The translations under genes were made by a program, and so were the position numbers. A stretch of DNA of 64,000 bases from the NCBI GenBank assembly GCA_002989075.1, contig PSQN01000002.1, positions 1,701,245 to 1,765,244 of the forward strand, given 5' to 3'. The notes below the pieces were generated by a model. That model ran no database searches. It saw nothing but the letters and a program-made list of their open reading frames with translations, and was not told where the DNA came from. Position 1 is the first letter of the stretch. Every line of letters starts with the position of its first letter. Shown here piece by piece: positions 11,183 through 20,509 of this stretch. Source of the stretch: Arthonia radiata. Its lineage: Eukaryota > Ascomycota > Arthoniomycetes > Arthoniales > Arthoniaceae.

Positions 11183-12496
11183 ATGCAAATGTCATTGGCA
11201 CTGTCGAGATCAAGATGTTTGAATTCGTCGAAGCAACTGGGTCACAACAGAGTCGCGAGTGGCGTGGTACGGAGAAGTTTCTCTTCTACCACCCCAAGGA
11301 GCGCCCCTGAAACAAGCAATGCCCGCAAGACACGTACAATATTCTCCGGTATCCAGCCGACCGGGGTTGCGCATCTGGGCAACTATCTGGGTGCCATACA
11401 GCCATGGGTGAAGCTGCAGAATGAATCTCAGCCCGGTGACAAGCTGTACTACAGCATCGTTGATCTGCACTCTTTGACCTCTCGGTCACAAGAGGCAGCC
11501 GAGAGAAGGCAGGCTAAGAAGCAAACGTTAGCTGTATTGCTAGCAGCAGGTCTCGATCCGCAGCGATGCACGCTTTTTTATCAGAGTAGCGTCAAGCAAC
11601 ATGCTGAGCTGTATTGGATCTTATGTTGTGAAGCTGGTATGGGTTGGCTGAGCCGCATCCCGACCTGGAGGGAGAAGCTGCTGGTTGAGATGGGCAATAC
11701 TGATCAAAGTGATGGCAATGTCAATATGGACATTTCGTCGATCTTGCAGCCTTCTCCGAACCCGAAGAGCACTGAGAGATTGAAGCTAGGCTTGTTTGCA
11801 TATCCAGTGCTGCAGGCGGCTGATATCTTGCTCTACAATACCACACATGTGCCCGTTGGCGCTGACCAAGTACACAACATTGAATTCGCTCGTGGCGCCG
11901 CTACAACCTTCAACGCTATCTACGGCGGTGGCGGCGAAGTTGACCCCGTAACAGGCCGCAAACAGAAAGGCCGCCAGATCTTAACGCCCCCAGAAACCAT
12001 GTTCAGTAGTGCCAAGCGCGTAATGAGTCTCACAGAGACAGGCAATAAAATGAGCAAAAGCTCACGGAACGTCAAAGGCCGCATTCTCATCACAGACTCT
12101 GACGATGAAATCAGAATGAAGTTCAAAGGCGCCTTGACAGACTCGTTCGATCAGCAAGGGGAAGGCATCAGCTACGATCCGGAAAGAAGGCCTGGTGTCA
12201 GCAATCTGCTAGAAATTATCGCGCATGTTGAAGAAGCAGAAGGCCGTCCGCGTGAGCCGACCGACATCGCTGCAGAGTCCAAAGGCCTTCGAGTCAAGGG
12301 TAGCATACTTCGTCTACTCAAAGAGCGCGCAGCAGAGGCCGTCATTGCTCATCTTCAGCCTGTACGGGACCGCTACTTCTCCCTCATCGCCGACTCAAGC
12401 AACACCCTCAACACAATCGCCGAAGAAGGCGCACACGTCGCCTCACACCAAGCCGAAGAAACCATGAAGACCGTCCGTGAACTCATTGGCCTCTGA
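11183..12496 (+). CDS. MSW1: Mitochondrial tryptophanyl-tRNA synthetase
   Basis: Class I aminoacyl-tRNA synthetase that charges mitochondrial tRNA-Trp. It is a single exon of 437 residues. The first ~40 residues are rich in Arg and Ser (SRSRCLNSS, VVRRSFSSTTPRSAP), fitting a mitochondrial presequence. The HIGH-type signature is GVAHLGNYLGA (HLGN at residues 64-67) after the family start TIFSGIQPTG. The KMSKS loop is exact at residues 289-293 (NKMSKSSRN). Other bacterial-type TrpRS blocks are YQSSVKQHAELYWIL, FAYPVLQAADILLYN and VPVGADQVHNIEFAR. The bacterial-like core and presequence distinguish it from the cytosolic enzyme. Its stop lies 15 bp from the stop of the convergent SARAF gene. Confidence 0.96.
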   Translation: MQMSLALSRSRCLNSSKQLGHNRVASGVVRRSFSSTTPRSAPETSNARKTRTIFSGIQPTGVAHLGNYLGAIQPWVKLQNESQPGDKLYYSIVDLHSLTSRSQEAAERRQAKKQTLAVLLAAGLDPQRCTLFYQSSVKQHAELYWILCCEAGMGWLSRIPTWREKLLVEMGNTDQSDGNVNMDISSILQPSPNPKSTERLKLGLFAYPVLQAADILLYNTTHVPVGADQVHNIEFARGAATTFNAIYGGGGEVDPVTGRKQKGRQILTPPETMFSSAKRVMSLTETGNKMSKSSRNVKGRILITDSDDEIRMKFKGALTDSFDQQGEGISYDPERRPGVSNLLEIIAHVEEAEGRPREPTDIAAESKGLRVKGSILRLLKERAAEAVIAHLQPVRDRYFSLIADSSNTLNTIAEEGAHVASHQAEETMKTVRELIGL

Positions 12497-12511
12497 ACGT
12501 CCATCTTAACA

Positions 12512-13621
12512 TTACCGTCTCCTCGTCCCTCCAAAACCAGTACTTTCATACCTCTCCCCAGAAAAGCTCGAGCCCGGACTCCCCGACCCAGAACTACTCC
12601 GCCCAAACGTCCGCGAGCTATCCGTTCTCTGCACCGGCGGCTGAGGCGCCGGCCGCTGTGCCCGGTTCCCACCACCGCCCATCAACCCGTCAAACCAACC
12701 CCTTCTCTGCTGTTGCGTCTGCGGCGGCGCCTGTTGAGCTTGCTCCCTCTGCTGCCGACTCGCCGCCGCATTCGCAGCCATATACCCCGCGGCCCCGCCC
12801 GCCGCCGCGCCCGCGCCAAAAGACTGCCAACTCGGCCTTTGCTGGTTCTGCGTCCCCGCAGCGCGACTGCTGCTCGCCCTCGAACTTGACGCCGGCGCAT
12901 CTTTCGCGGCTTTCGGCCGTGGAGCCCGAGCTGAGGCGCTATCCCGGTACGGCGAGTACGGCGGCGGCGGGTCGTCATTGTCGTCGTCGTCCCAGCCGCC
13001 GCGCCAGCCTCGGCGTGGGTTGTCGCGGGGCGTCCGCGGTGTGGCGTTTGGTCGGAAGATGGATTGCCAGAGGGAATACAGGATCCAGCCTGCGATGGCG
13101 GCGAAGATGAGCCAGAAGACACCAGCTGCCAAGGTCGCGCCGCTATCGCCATTGCTATTGCTGGAAGACGAGCCTTTAGTCTTGGCATTCCCGTACCGCT
13201 CGATCCCGGCATCTGTCAAGAGCAAGCGATACTCTAGCCCACAGCTGCCTTTGAGCACGTACTCGTCATCGGCGTTGTCGTAGCCCTCGCAGATGACGTC
13301 CGTGCTTCCTAGCTTGAACTCTGAGGGCAGCGAGGCTTTGCACGTCCATTCGACGTCGGAGCTCGAGTACGAGGACCCGGAGTTGGTGCAGCGGATTGTG
13401 TCAGGCGTATAGTACTGACAGGCTGAGCCGGCGCAGGTGAGCTGCGGTATGGGCGAGACGCGCCGGGCTGTGGTGCCAGCGTTGGCGCGGAAGGTCAGGG
13501 CGGAGATGGAGGAGAGCTTGATGGCGTCCTTTTCTTTGGTGAACCTTTTGGCGGCGGCCGTAGTAGAGAGTAATAGTATAAATAAAGGCAACAGCATTCT
13601 TTTCTGCTTGTGTCTGCGCAT
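12512..13621 (-). CDS. SARAF-like ER membrane protein (store-operated calcium entry regulator family)
   Basis: Single-exon, 369-residue type I ER membrane protein of the SARAF/TMEM66 family. It has a signal peptide (MLLPLFILLLSTTAAAKRF). The lumenal Cys-containing domain includes LTCAGSACQYYTPDTIRCTN, DVEWTCKASLP, STDVICEGYDN and YVLKGSCGLEYRLLL. One TM follows (LAAGVFWLIFAAIAGWILYS), then a long Pro/Gln/Ser/Gly-rich cytosolic tail with RRGW, PPPPYSPY and QQR runs. In animals SARAF tunes STIM-Orai calcium entry. The fungal role is not established, so calcium handling is family-level knowledge only. The low-complexity tail makes strong shadow ORFs on the other strand. Confidence 0.88.
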   Translation of the reverse strand: MRRHKQKRMLLPLFILLLSTTAAAKRFTKEKDAIKLSSISALTFRANAGTTARRVSPIPQLTCAGSACQYYTPDTIRCTNSGSSYSSSDVEWTCKASLPSEFKLGSTDVICEGYDNADDEYVLKGSCGLEYRLLLTDAGIERYGNAKTKGSSSSNSNGDSGATLAAGVFWLIFAAIAGWILYSLWQSIFRPNATPRTPRDNPRRGWRGGWDDDDNDDPPPPYSPYRDSASARAPRPKAAKDAPASSSRASSSRAAGTQNQQRPSWQSFGAGAAAGGAAGYMAANAAASRQQREQAQQAPPQTQQQRRGWFDGLMGGGGNRAQRPAPQPPVQRTDSSRTFGRSSSGSGSPGSSFSGERYESTGFGGTRRR

Positions 13622-14115
13622 AGTGATGGTTCTGATGTAATTAAGGTGAAGAGACTCGTTTCAAGATGAGACACGACCGCGCAAGACAGCTGTTTGCGGT
13701 AGGTGTGATGGAAGGAGGGATTGACTTTGTGTGAGGCGGTGCGCACGTCCAAGCCACCGTGTCCTCTTCGGAGATCATCTGGTACGCTAAGAGAGGCGCT
13801 AGTCTCTTTCGGACGTCCACAGGACAGATCCCGTCTCACTCGTCGAGCCTCCATGCCATCATATTGCAGACTTGATTTTCAAAATTAGCGTAGAAACTTG
13901 ACCTTTGCGATGTTACTCAGTAGAATCAGCAAAATTGGTGAAGGTCTCATGCCGCTGCCGATGTCCTCGGATTGATTGAACGGTGCGGGCGCTAAAAGGC
14001 TAGTGCGTTATGTACAAAATGGTGATGAAGACGGCTTATAGTGGAAACGTAGAACTCAACGTGGTATGTTGACTGGAGCTTTTCGTATCTCACTGGGTAC
14101 GAGAAGAAAGTCATT
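13622..14115. other. Intergenic region
   Basis: 5' region of the SARAF gene and 3' side of the PD-(D/E)XK-like gene. No ORF with coding character was found. Confidence 0.4.
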
Positions 14116-15745
14116 CTATTGTGCAGTCTTTCTATCCACATCAAGTTTCCCAGGATCTTGCGAAGAGCTTGAGTGGCACAAAGATGTGACCCGCGCAAGC
14201 CTGCTTCTTAGCACCATGCCTGTGGAAGGTTGCCTGGAATGCTCCTCTTCGATTGCTTCTCCGGGTTGCTGGTGCTCTGGACGTCCTCTTTCAGTACCCA
14301 GCTGTGGCTTGGAAGCGCTGTCTCCTTGTCGCTTAAGCTTCAATCCACTGCGCGTCACCATTTGGAGGATGTCAGTCTCCCCCCCCCTCTCTGTCTTCTT
14401 CCGTTTCTTGGGCCGACCCCGCTTTGATGAAGCAGTAAGTTCTACCATGTCCTTAACAGCAGAGGGAAGCCGTGGGAGTTTGCCTTTCGCATCGAGCGCG
14501 CTGCCGAGGAGCATAAGATATAGTAGCGCTTGCTTCGTTGTGATGCCAATGGGAAGTTCTTCCGCGACTATTGCGGGATTTTCCACGGCGTGTTGCGCGG
14601 CTCTGTTCGGTGCTTGAACAAGATATCCACGGTCCACCATAACGGGGGAATAACATAAAATCGGACGGCTTGAAAGAAGATGTCAGCACAGCTTTTTGTA
14701 GGATTTATTGAGCTATCAAACAAAGTCTCTTGAGAAAACGCCAGCGCACTGGCTGTCTCACACACGGTTTGAGGCAATTGAAGATAACGTGCGGATGCTC
14801 TAAGACTTACCTAGACAGGATGTCAGCAGAGCCCCTTATGAAGTCTGTTCCATTTTGAATCATGTGTTATGAGGCAGCGCCGGCGCGCTAGCCGCCGGAC
14901 AAAACCTTTGCGACAACAAATTGTATGGAGTGAATGCTCTAGAACTTACCCGGCCTGTCCTTCGAGCTTCAGAACTATCGTTTCCTTATATGTGGATATG
15001 AAAGCATGCCTGCAGCCGAACATCTGCATATACACCAAAGTCTGGCCTATGTGTCTGCAAAATCAGTCAAACGCTATTGAAGTCTCACGTCAATACGCAC
15101 CGAGAGCATGACTAATATCGCGCTGGGTTCTGCGTTGCTGATTCTCGGGATCTCGAACAACGTGACTATTCTCTCGGCGATGTTCTCCATGGTCCAGTGC
15201 GTCTTCATCTCGCCGACGACACGAGCATACCTGTCTTCGCCATGAACCGACGCTATTAAGAAGTCTGGCTGCCGTCCAGCACCCACCTGACGCCAAAGGC
15301 TACGGTGCCGATGACGAGCTGGAACCATTGCACCGCCGTTGACACGCATGTCTGCAAGAAGCTCGTTGCCGGGAAGCTCTCTAATCAATTGGAAAGCGGC
15401 TGAGGCCGGTGCAAGAGCGTTGTTGTTGAACCTGCCCTGCTGGGCGTGTTCGTCAGCAACGGCCACGTGTTCATGATGCAAAATAAATTCGTGAGCACCT
15501 CCCACTCGGACGAGATCCTCTTGCGCCCAGTCTCGGTCAGTGAGGCGAAGGCCCGCTCTTTCTAGTATAAGCTGTTTAGCTTCGTGGACGAAACCTCCCC
15601 AAGGTTGAAGAGCAGTGAAGTCAGGAAATACGACATCGTCCATTGCTGCGGTTCGAGTCCTTGCGCCATTCCGTTCCGTCGCAAGTGTGGGCAATGCACG
15701 GCACGCAAATTGGAGAGCAGTGTCAAGTGGTGGGTTGTGAGCCAT
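14116..15745 (-). CDS. Fungal PD-(D/E)XK nuclease-fold-like protein with a doubled intron
   Basis: Not assigned to a named family. The structure can be read: exon 1 15745-15097 (ATG at 15745, MAHNPPLDTALQF), exon 2 15046-14950, exon 3 14668-14116. Exon 1 ends with GRQPDFLIASV, then VVGEMKTHWTMEN. This PD...ExK arrangement is typical of PD-(D/E)XK nucleases. Exon 2 gives QTLVYMQMFGCRHAFIST and YKETIVLKLEG, like the conserved tail of many fungal hypothetical proteins that neighbour or fuse to FunK1-type kinases. Exon 3 begins GRPILCYSPVMV, has TTKQALLYLMLLGSALD and ends with an AT-hook-like SKRGRPKKRKK and a disordered tail. The 281-bp second intron consists of two similar intron units. Upstream exons to about 16250 may belong to the same gene. 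A kinase-like gene lies nearby on the opposite strand. Confidence 0.6.
14669..14949 (-). repeat. Tandemly duplicated intron (introner-like candidate)
   Basis: The intron between exons 2 and 3 of the PD-(D/E)XK-like gene is made of two abutting units, 14949-14811 (139 nt) and 14810-14669 (142 nt). Both begin GTAAGT and continue with nearly the same bases (15 of the first 18 match). Both carry TGCTGACATC about 10-13 nt before a terminal AG. The first unit's CTAG directly touches the second unit's GTAAGT, so no exon lies between them. Joining 14950 to 14668 keeps the reading frame. Confidence 0.7.
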
Positions 15746-15954
15746 GTACAGATCGATTGAGCGCAGCACAGACAATGAGCTGTTTACACGTCAAATGCCA
15801 ACGTGTACGTCGGAAGTAAACAGCTGTGAAGTGTTGACTTGAGCACTGCTCATACAGAATGGTGAGGTGCCTGGATCACATTCGCAGAGCTGGCGCCCCC
15901 CGGCCATTTCATGCGCTTGAATGTGCGCGTACATAGTCATGGGCGGCGTGCAAT

Positions 15955-16250
15955 ACTTACCACTATTGGACGTGTCGTGTGCGAAGAAAATGTCCAGAAA
16001 CAGCGGCGAGCAGGCAAGGTATCCCTTCCGAGTGAACAAACGGTATCGGGAACTTTCTGGGCTCAAAACGCCATCCCACGAGACAAAAAACACTTCCAAA
16101 GGGACCACGGCTGAAGGTATGTTTGACCTTATCGAAGTCATCTTCGTGTTGTGTTCGCGAGCCTGACGCGTCCACGGCACCTTCGCTCATTGCAAAGTCG
16201 TCCATCAAGCATCGGACCATGATCATGAGGTTCTGAAACCTTCCTGCCAT
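15955..16250 (-). CDS. Possible exons of an uncertain hypothetical gene
   Basis: Weakly supported. From the ATG at 16250, MAGRFQNLMIMVRCLMDDFA continues to about 16110. A second frame then gives VPLEVFFVSWDGVLSPESSR and GYLACSPLFLDIFFAHDTSN, ending at a good donor (GTAAGT, start 15960). This may be the 5' part of the PD-(D/E)XK-like gene, spliced to an acceptor near 15785 (TAAACAG). It could also be a separate small gene. No domain was recognised. Confidence 0.3.
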
Positions 16251-16978
16251 GCTTGTCAACGGTCAGCGTGAGACCTGGCATGCAGAGGCAGCATTTTGAG
16301 GGCGAAACGCTTTTCGCGGCGACATGTCGGGAAGAACTATGGACATCCGCTAGGTATGAAGTATCTGGTACACGGCAACTGCTGGCGAATATTATCGACA
16401 AAAGCATGAGCGGCGAAGCAGCTGGGGGCTCTCTGCCTCAGGCACCCCTCGGCTCTGAAAACTTTGGGGGGCTTTAGAGGGATAAGCTGTGGACGGATAG
16501 CGCCGGGCCGAGAATTTCTAAATATCGATAGTAGTGCCTTTCATATATTTCCGACCTCTTTCTCCAACTTCTTAACGGCCTGACACCAGGCGTGCACCCC
16601 TGCGCACATTCCTCAACTTCCATGCGGTCACAGCTGCAAGATGAAGTGACAAGCAAATGTCGCGTAGCCTTCCGTTCAATCCCTCCCAAGCCGTTTTCGG
16701 GTCTTTCTTTGGCTTTGGCAACAGTCGAAGCTTGTCTCAAAATACAAACTCAAAGCGAGTCTCTTTCTGTCAATTTCGGCACAGTGGGCAAGAGCTTGAG
16801 TCAACGCAGACCGGCAAAACGAAGCCATTCCGCATGTTTCGAAAAGTGGCAGGAATGACCAGGCGTCGAAATATGTCCCATACATTACCTCAGGCGCTCA
16901 CATCTCTATGATATGTAGTGCCCCTGATTAACACGATCAAGTTCACAGCCCACTACACATGCCATAGATCCCGATCTC

Positions 16979-17810
16979 ATGCATCACGACCTCTTTCAAG
17001 ACCATAGCTTCATAGGACATACAGTGGAGTTTCAAAAATCTGGTCCCTGGAGATTGCAAGCATTGTTGAAGGCATCTTGCCATCACCATTACGAGCACCT
17101 CGCCTTCGCAGAATCTGCTGGAGTCTACGTAGCAATCGCATGCAGCACCACCGCAGTCGCAAAGAAGGGTACTGAAGCCATATTGAAGATGTGGCTTGAG
17201 CATGACCCACGGCACATTCGCAAAAAGGGTCGTCGAGGCCTCCGTGGTCCTTTCCCTCAATCTAGTGCTCACCAAGAGCACGCTTGGCTTCAACTTCTGC
17301 AAAAGCGTGGCTGCACACATGTTCCCCAGTGGAGTGAATGAATTCCGCACACAGACCGAGGGAATGCCTTATGAGCCCCAAGGCTTTTGGAACTGTGTCG
17401 TTGAACAGAAGTTGCCTGGAAGAGATTTGTCGGATTTTTGGAAAAGATATGACGATGCCGAGAAAGATAGGATTAGAAAAGCGTTTGCGGACGCTTTGAA
17501 GTTAGTTCAGAGTCATTTGTCCGATTTGACCTCATCTTCAGCAGAACGCTAACAATAGTCAGTAACATGTTGGAAACACGGATCTATCACGTCGATACCG
17601 CCGCCAGAAACGTGCTGTGGGATGCTCAGGGTGAGAAATGGTAAGGTCACACTTTCGCAGCAGCAGTCAGTCACGTTGTCAGCATCAGATCACTGACCCA
17701 TACACAGCTATCTCGTCGACTTCGAGGACTGTGACTTCGAGGACTGTGACGAGTGTGAGTATTCCTGGGATGTTCTCGATGTCCGACCATTCCTTTGCAA
17801 AGACAGTTGA
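16979..17810 (+). pseudogene. Kinase-like (phosphotransferase fold) gene with an apparent frameshift
   Basis: Resembles fungal kinase-like proteins of the aminoglycoside-phosphotransferase/FunK1 group. Frame A (ATG at 16979) gives ILKMWLEHDPRHIRKKGRRG and HAWLQLLQKRGCTHVPQW, then stops at 17338-17340. Homology-like sequence resumes at once in another frame: GFWNCVVEQKLPGRDLSDFW and DAEKDRIRKAFADALK. The break lies in a GAATGAAT duplication, which suggests slippage. After an intron ending near 17562, the catalytic-loop-like YHVDTAARNVLWD appears (HxDxxxxN). After another intron, YLVDFEDCD follows, the DFG-position motif (DFE). That motif lies in a perfect 15-bp tandem duplication. The gene ends at 17810. 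It could be a functional gene with an unseen splice or a sequencing error. The N-terminal half is not recognised. Confidence 0.5.
17721..17750 (+). repeat. 15-bp tandem duplication within the DFE motif of the kinase-like gene
   Basis: TTCGAGGACTGTGAC occurs twice in perfect tandem (17721-17735 and 17736-17750). It duplicates five codons (FEDCD) of the metal-binding DFE motif without changing frame. Confidence 0.95.
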
Positions 17811-18510
17811 CCGAGCTCGTAACAGCTGCCCGTCACATGCGTTGCGACGAATCCTGGCTGAAGCAGTATGGGCTACATCACTCCAATGCGCCAGGCTATG
17901 TGATGTAAGACTACCCCGAAACTCTTCGCCCAGATCTCCCGTCACAAAGCTGACCCATCGGTAGGCCCAAGGAAGAGTTTGTGCGACTTCAGCGAGAAGG
18001 TATCTATGCGTAGTCATATCACGACTTGGATTCTTGGGCCGTTGCGAAAAGTCTTTCGGTCCGCCTCCGTGCTGGCGATGCCGTGGAGTACGCATTGGGT
18101 GTCTACTTGTACGTTATGAAGTCGAGCTAAGCCCTGATAATGGGGTAGATACTCAATACGCACTCCACAGTAATCTCTATAATCGAATAAGGAGGAAAAA
18201 TCAACAAGACCCGCTCTTCGACACAAGACCTTCTTTCCGTCGAAAATGTGGCAGCCAACAGTGTAAGGGACCAAGCAGTCTCGGGGATGTCATTGCTCAG
18301 AGAATTGCTTAGAGAATAGTCACTCCCAAAGCCAATGGCAACGCCGCATGAATGTCGGTAAAACTGATTTGGATATATGCAAACGATAGAGTGTGCTCGC
18401 TCCATGCTAGACTATGATATCAATGTCATTACACATTCAAGAATCTAGTCAATATACAATATACATATTTCCGCACCTCACACTTACACATCCACCCTCA
18501 TCTCACACCG
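17811..18510. other. Intergenic region
   Basis: About 700 bp. Overlapping small ORFs on both strands have no coding character. No repeats stand out. Confidence 0.4.
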
Positions 18511-19482
18511 CTACAACAACACGCCCCCACCCAACGCAAACAGCACCACCACAAGCGCAACCATACTCCCACCCTCCTTCCCCGTGCTCCCCACGCCTCT
18601 ATACGCCGTCCCGCTCGGTTGCGGCGGCTCGCCACCGCCACCTGTACTCCCTGGCCCACCGCCCGTCGGCCCCGGCCCAGGCGCACCTGCCCCATTGCCG
18701 ACGCCCAGCGCGCCACCAGGTGCAGTCCCCGTCGGCACGACCATGTTGGGCCCTGGTCCGCTTTGTGACGAACCACTCGACGACGAAGGCTTCTTCGGCG
18801 CATAACCCGGCGGACACGGCGTCGGCGGCACCGCCCATGGCGAGTCCGCAGGCGCCGTGCCGAACGAAAACGGCGCGCTCGTTTTGCTGCTAGGCGCGCT
18901 GGGATAGCTTTTACTGCTTGAGTTCTGCTGTGGCCAGAAAGCTGACCAAGATGAGGCGGTGTTGGAGGAGCTGCAGAAGGGGTAGCGGCATGTGTAGGCT
19001 TGGCCGACGACGCCGTAGGGGCCTGTGGTGGAGGGTGTGATGGTGGCCATGAAGGTGTAGGGGTTGTTTATTGTGGTTGGTGAGGATGTGGTGTGAGGTG
19101 CGGAAGGTGGTGTGTTGACGGTGGAGCCGTTGATGAAGTATTCGCGGGCCGGGGTATGTGTTGTGGAGGAGGTGGTGGAGGAGATGGGTGCGCTGGGAAG
19201 ATGGCCGTAAGAGCCGCCGCTGCTCAAGTAGTCGCGTGGTGTACAGGTTACGCATGCGGATGATGCGGAGGTGGTTGAGGATATGGGTTGAGAAGAATAG
19301 CCGAGGGCGCCGTAGCCTTGGGATTGTATGTTCGAGGTTGCTGGCACGGAGATCTTGGGGAAGGTGATTGGTGGTACTGAGACTGAAGGGATGGAAACGC
19401 TGGGCTGGTAGTTTGATGCGAGACCTTGGAAGGCGCCCGGGGCGTCATAGCCAGTGGGTGCGGCCAAAGAGGATGAGATCAT
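18511..19482 (-). CDS. Ser/Thr/Pro/Gly-rich GPI-anchored-type cell surface protein
   Basis: A 323-residue low-complexity protein, probably a wall or surface mannoprotein. It has repeated SSTT/STTS blocks, a mid-region TCRYPFCSSSNTASSWSAFW with cysteines, and a Gly/Pro stretch (GPTGGGPGSTGGGGEPP). The C-terminal hydrophobic tail MVALVVVLFALGGGVLL has no charged residue after it, as in GPI-attachment signals. From the ATG at 19482 the N-terminus MISSSLAAPTG is too short for a signal peptide. Immediately upstream the frame reads LPTFLTV behind a possible acceptor (GATAG at 19504-19508), so a missed 5' exon may supply the rest. No enzymatic domain is seen. Confidence 0.65.
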   Translation of the reverse strand: MISSSLAAPTGYDAPGAFQGLASNYQPSVSIPSVSVPPITFPKISVPATSNIQSQGYGALGYSSQPISSTTSASSACVTCTPRDYLSSGGSYGHLPSAPISSTTSSTTHTPAREYFINGSTVNTPPSAPHTTSSPTTINNPYTFMATITPSTTGPYGVVGQAYTCRYPFCSSSNTASSWSAFWPQQNSSSKSYPSAPSSKTSAPFSFGTAPADSPWAVPPTPCPPGYAPKKPSSSSGSSQSGPGPNMVVPTGTAPGGALGVGNGAGAPGPGPTGGGPGSTGGGGEPPQPSGTAYRGVGSTGKEGGSMVALVVVLFALGGGVLL

Positions 19483-20509
19483 GACGGTGAGGAAGGTAGG
19501 TAACTATCAAGCGCGAAGGTGGTGGATGGCGGTCGATCCCGGGTCGTCGTTCTAGAACGGCTATCCGACGACAGTGGACGCTGTTAATGTGATATTATTC
19601 AAAGTGAGAGTTGGATTGTGCATGCACTGGAAGGCCGAAGGAAGCGATGGCTGAAACGACGGGTGATAGGTCTCGTCGGAGTGGCATGTGGAACGCTGCA
19701 CAGTGAGACCCCCCCAAAGAGACGAGCCAGCTCAAGAAGTGAAGTGGAATTAAAGAGAGACCAATGTAGCAGTGAGCGACAATTCAACGAGGAATGACAG
19801 TACGAGCGGGGCGTTCCTGGACGGTGATGCCCAAAAGGATTGTAACCGAGAGAGTAAGAAAGAAGCCACAAGCGGACGAAAGAGAAGAGTCTGACCAAGT
19901 GGCCTTCCATGCTGACACTTTTGAAGCGTGGGTGCGGGTCATCATCGTGCACAGGTGGCACGTCGGCTGGAATGCGGCTCAAAGAGTGTTTCATGTTGGG
20001 GCTGCTCCATACGGGAGCTGAGAAGAGGCGCGGCCCGTCCCGCTGCAGTCGTATTTTTAGATACATTTTACTTAATGTCCGTAGTGGATAGATCATTGGA
20101 GTCTGTATAATTATTGTGTCAGCGGTGCTTTCGAGTAGTGCTAAAAGATGGTCTTACTGGTATGACTTCCGGGGTAGCTTGACCTTGGCATTGAGCCGCT
20201 TTCAAGAGACGATCAAATACCTTGGAGCCAGTTTTCCAGTCATCAATGCGCGAGCGAAATCGGTTCTGCTACACCGTGAACCATCAATTTTTTCAGCCAC
20301 GCAGGGAATGTTGCGGTCGTGGCGGCCAAGTGCTACCCTTTTGCAAATCTTGTGCGGTTCTCAATGGATCCAAGAACTTCGAGGATATGTCGGGCAGACT
20401 GTCTCGCACCGGGTTGGTATGTCAACCTTTGGCCCGAACTGAAGCTAAAGCACCTTCCAGTGCCATTCATGATGCTGTACAGCATCGCGCTCTTGCCATG
20501 CGCGTTCGA
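19483..20509. other. Intergenic region
   Basis: About 1 kb between a divergent gene start (19482) and the AOS1 stop (20510). A 165-codon minus-strand ORF (19599-20096) and several plus-strand ORFs lack motifs and splice logic, and I take them as chance. Confidence 0.4.

Noticed and set aside
15640-15670. GGTTCGAGTCC, a perfect tRNA B-box match
   Set aside because: Flanking bases do not form a T-stem or acceptor stem, and the site lies inside the PD-(D/E)XK-like coding exon.
19599-20096. A 165-codon minus-strand ORF
   Set aside because: Arg/Ser/Leu/Pro-rich with no domain; lies between two well-supported genes and lacks splice logic.
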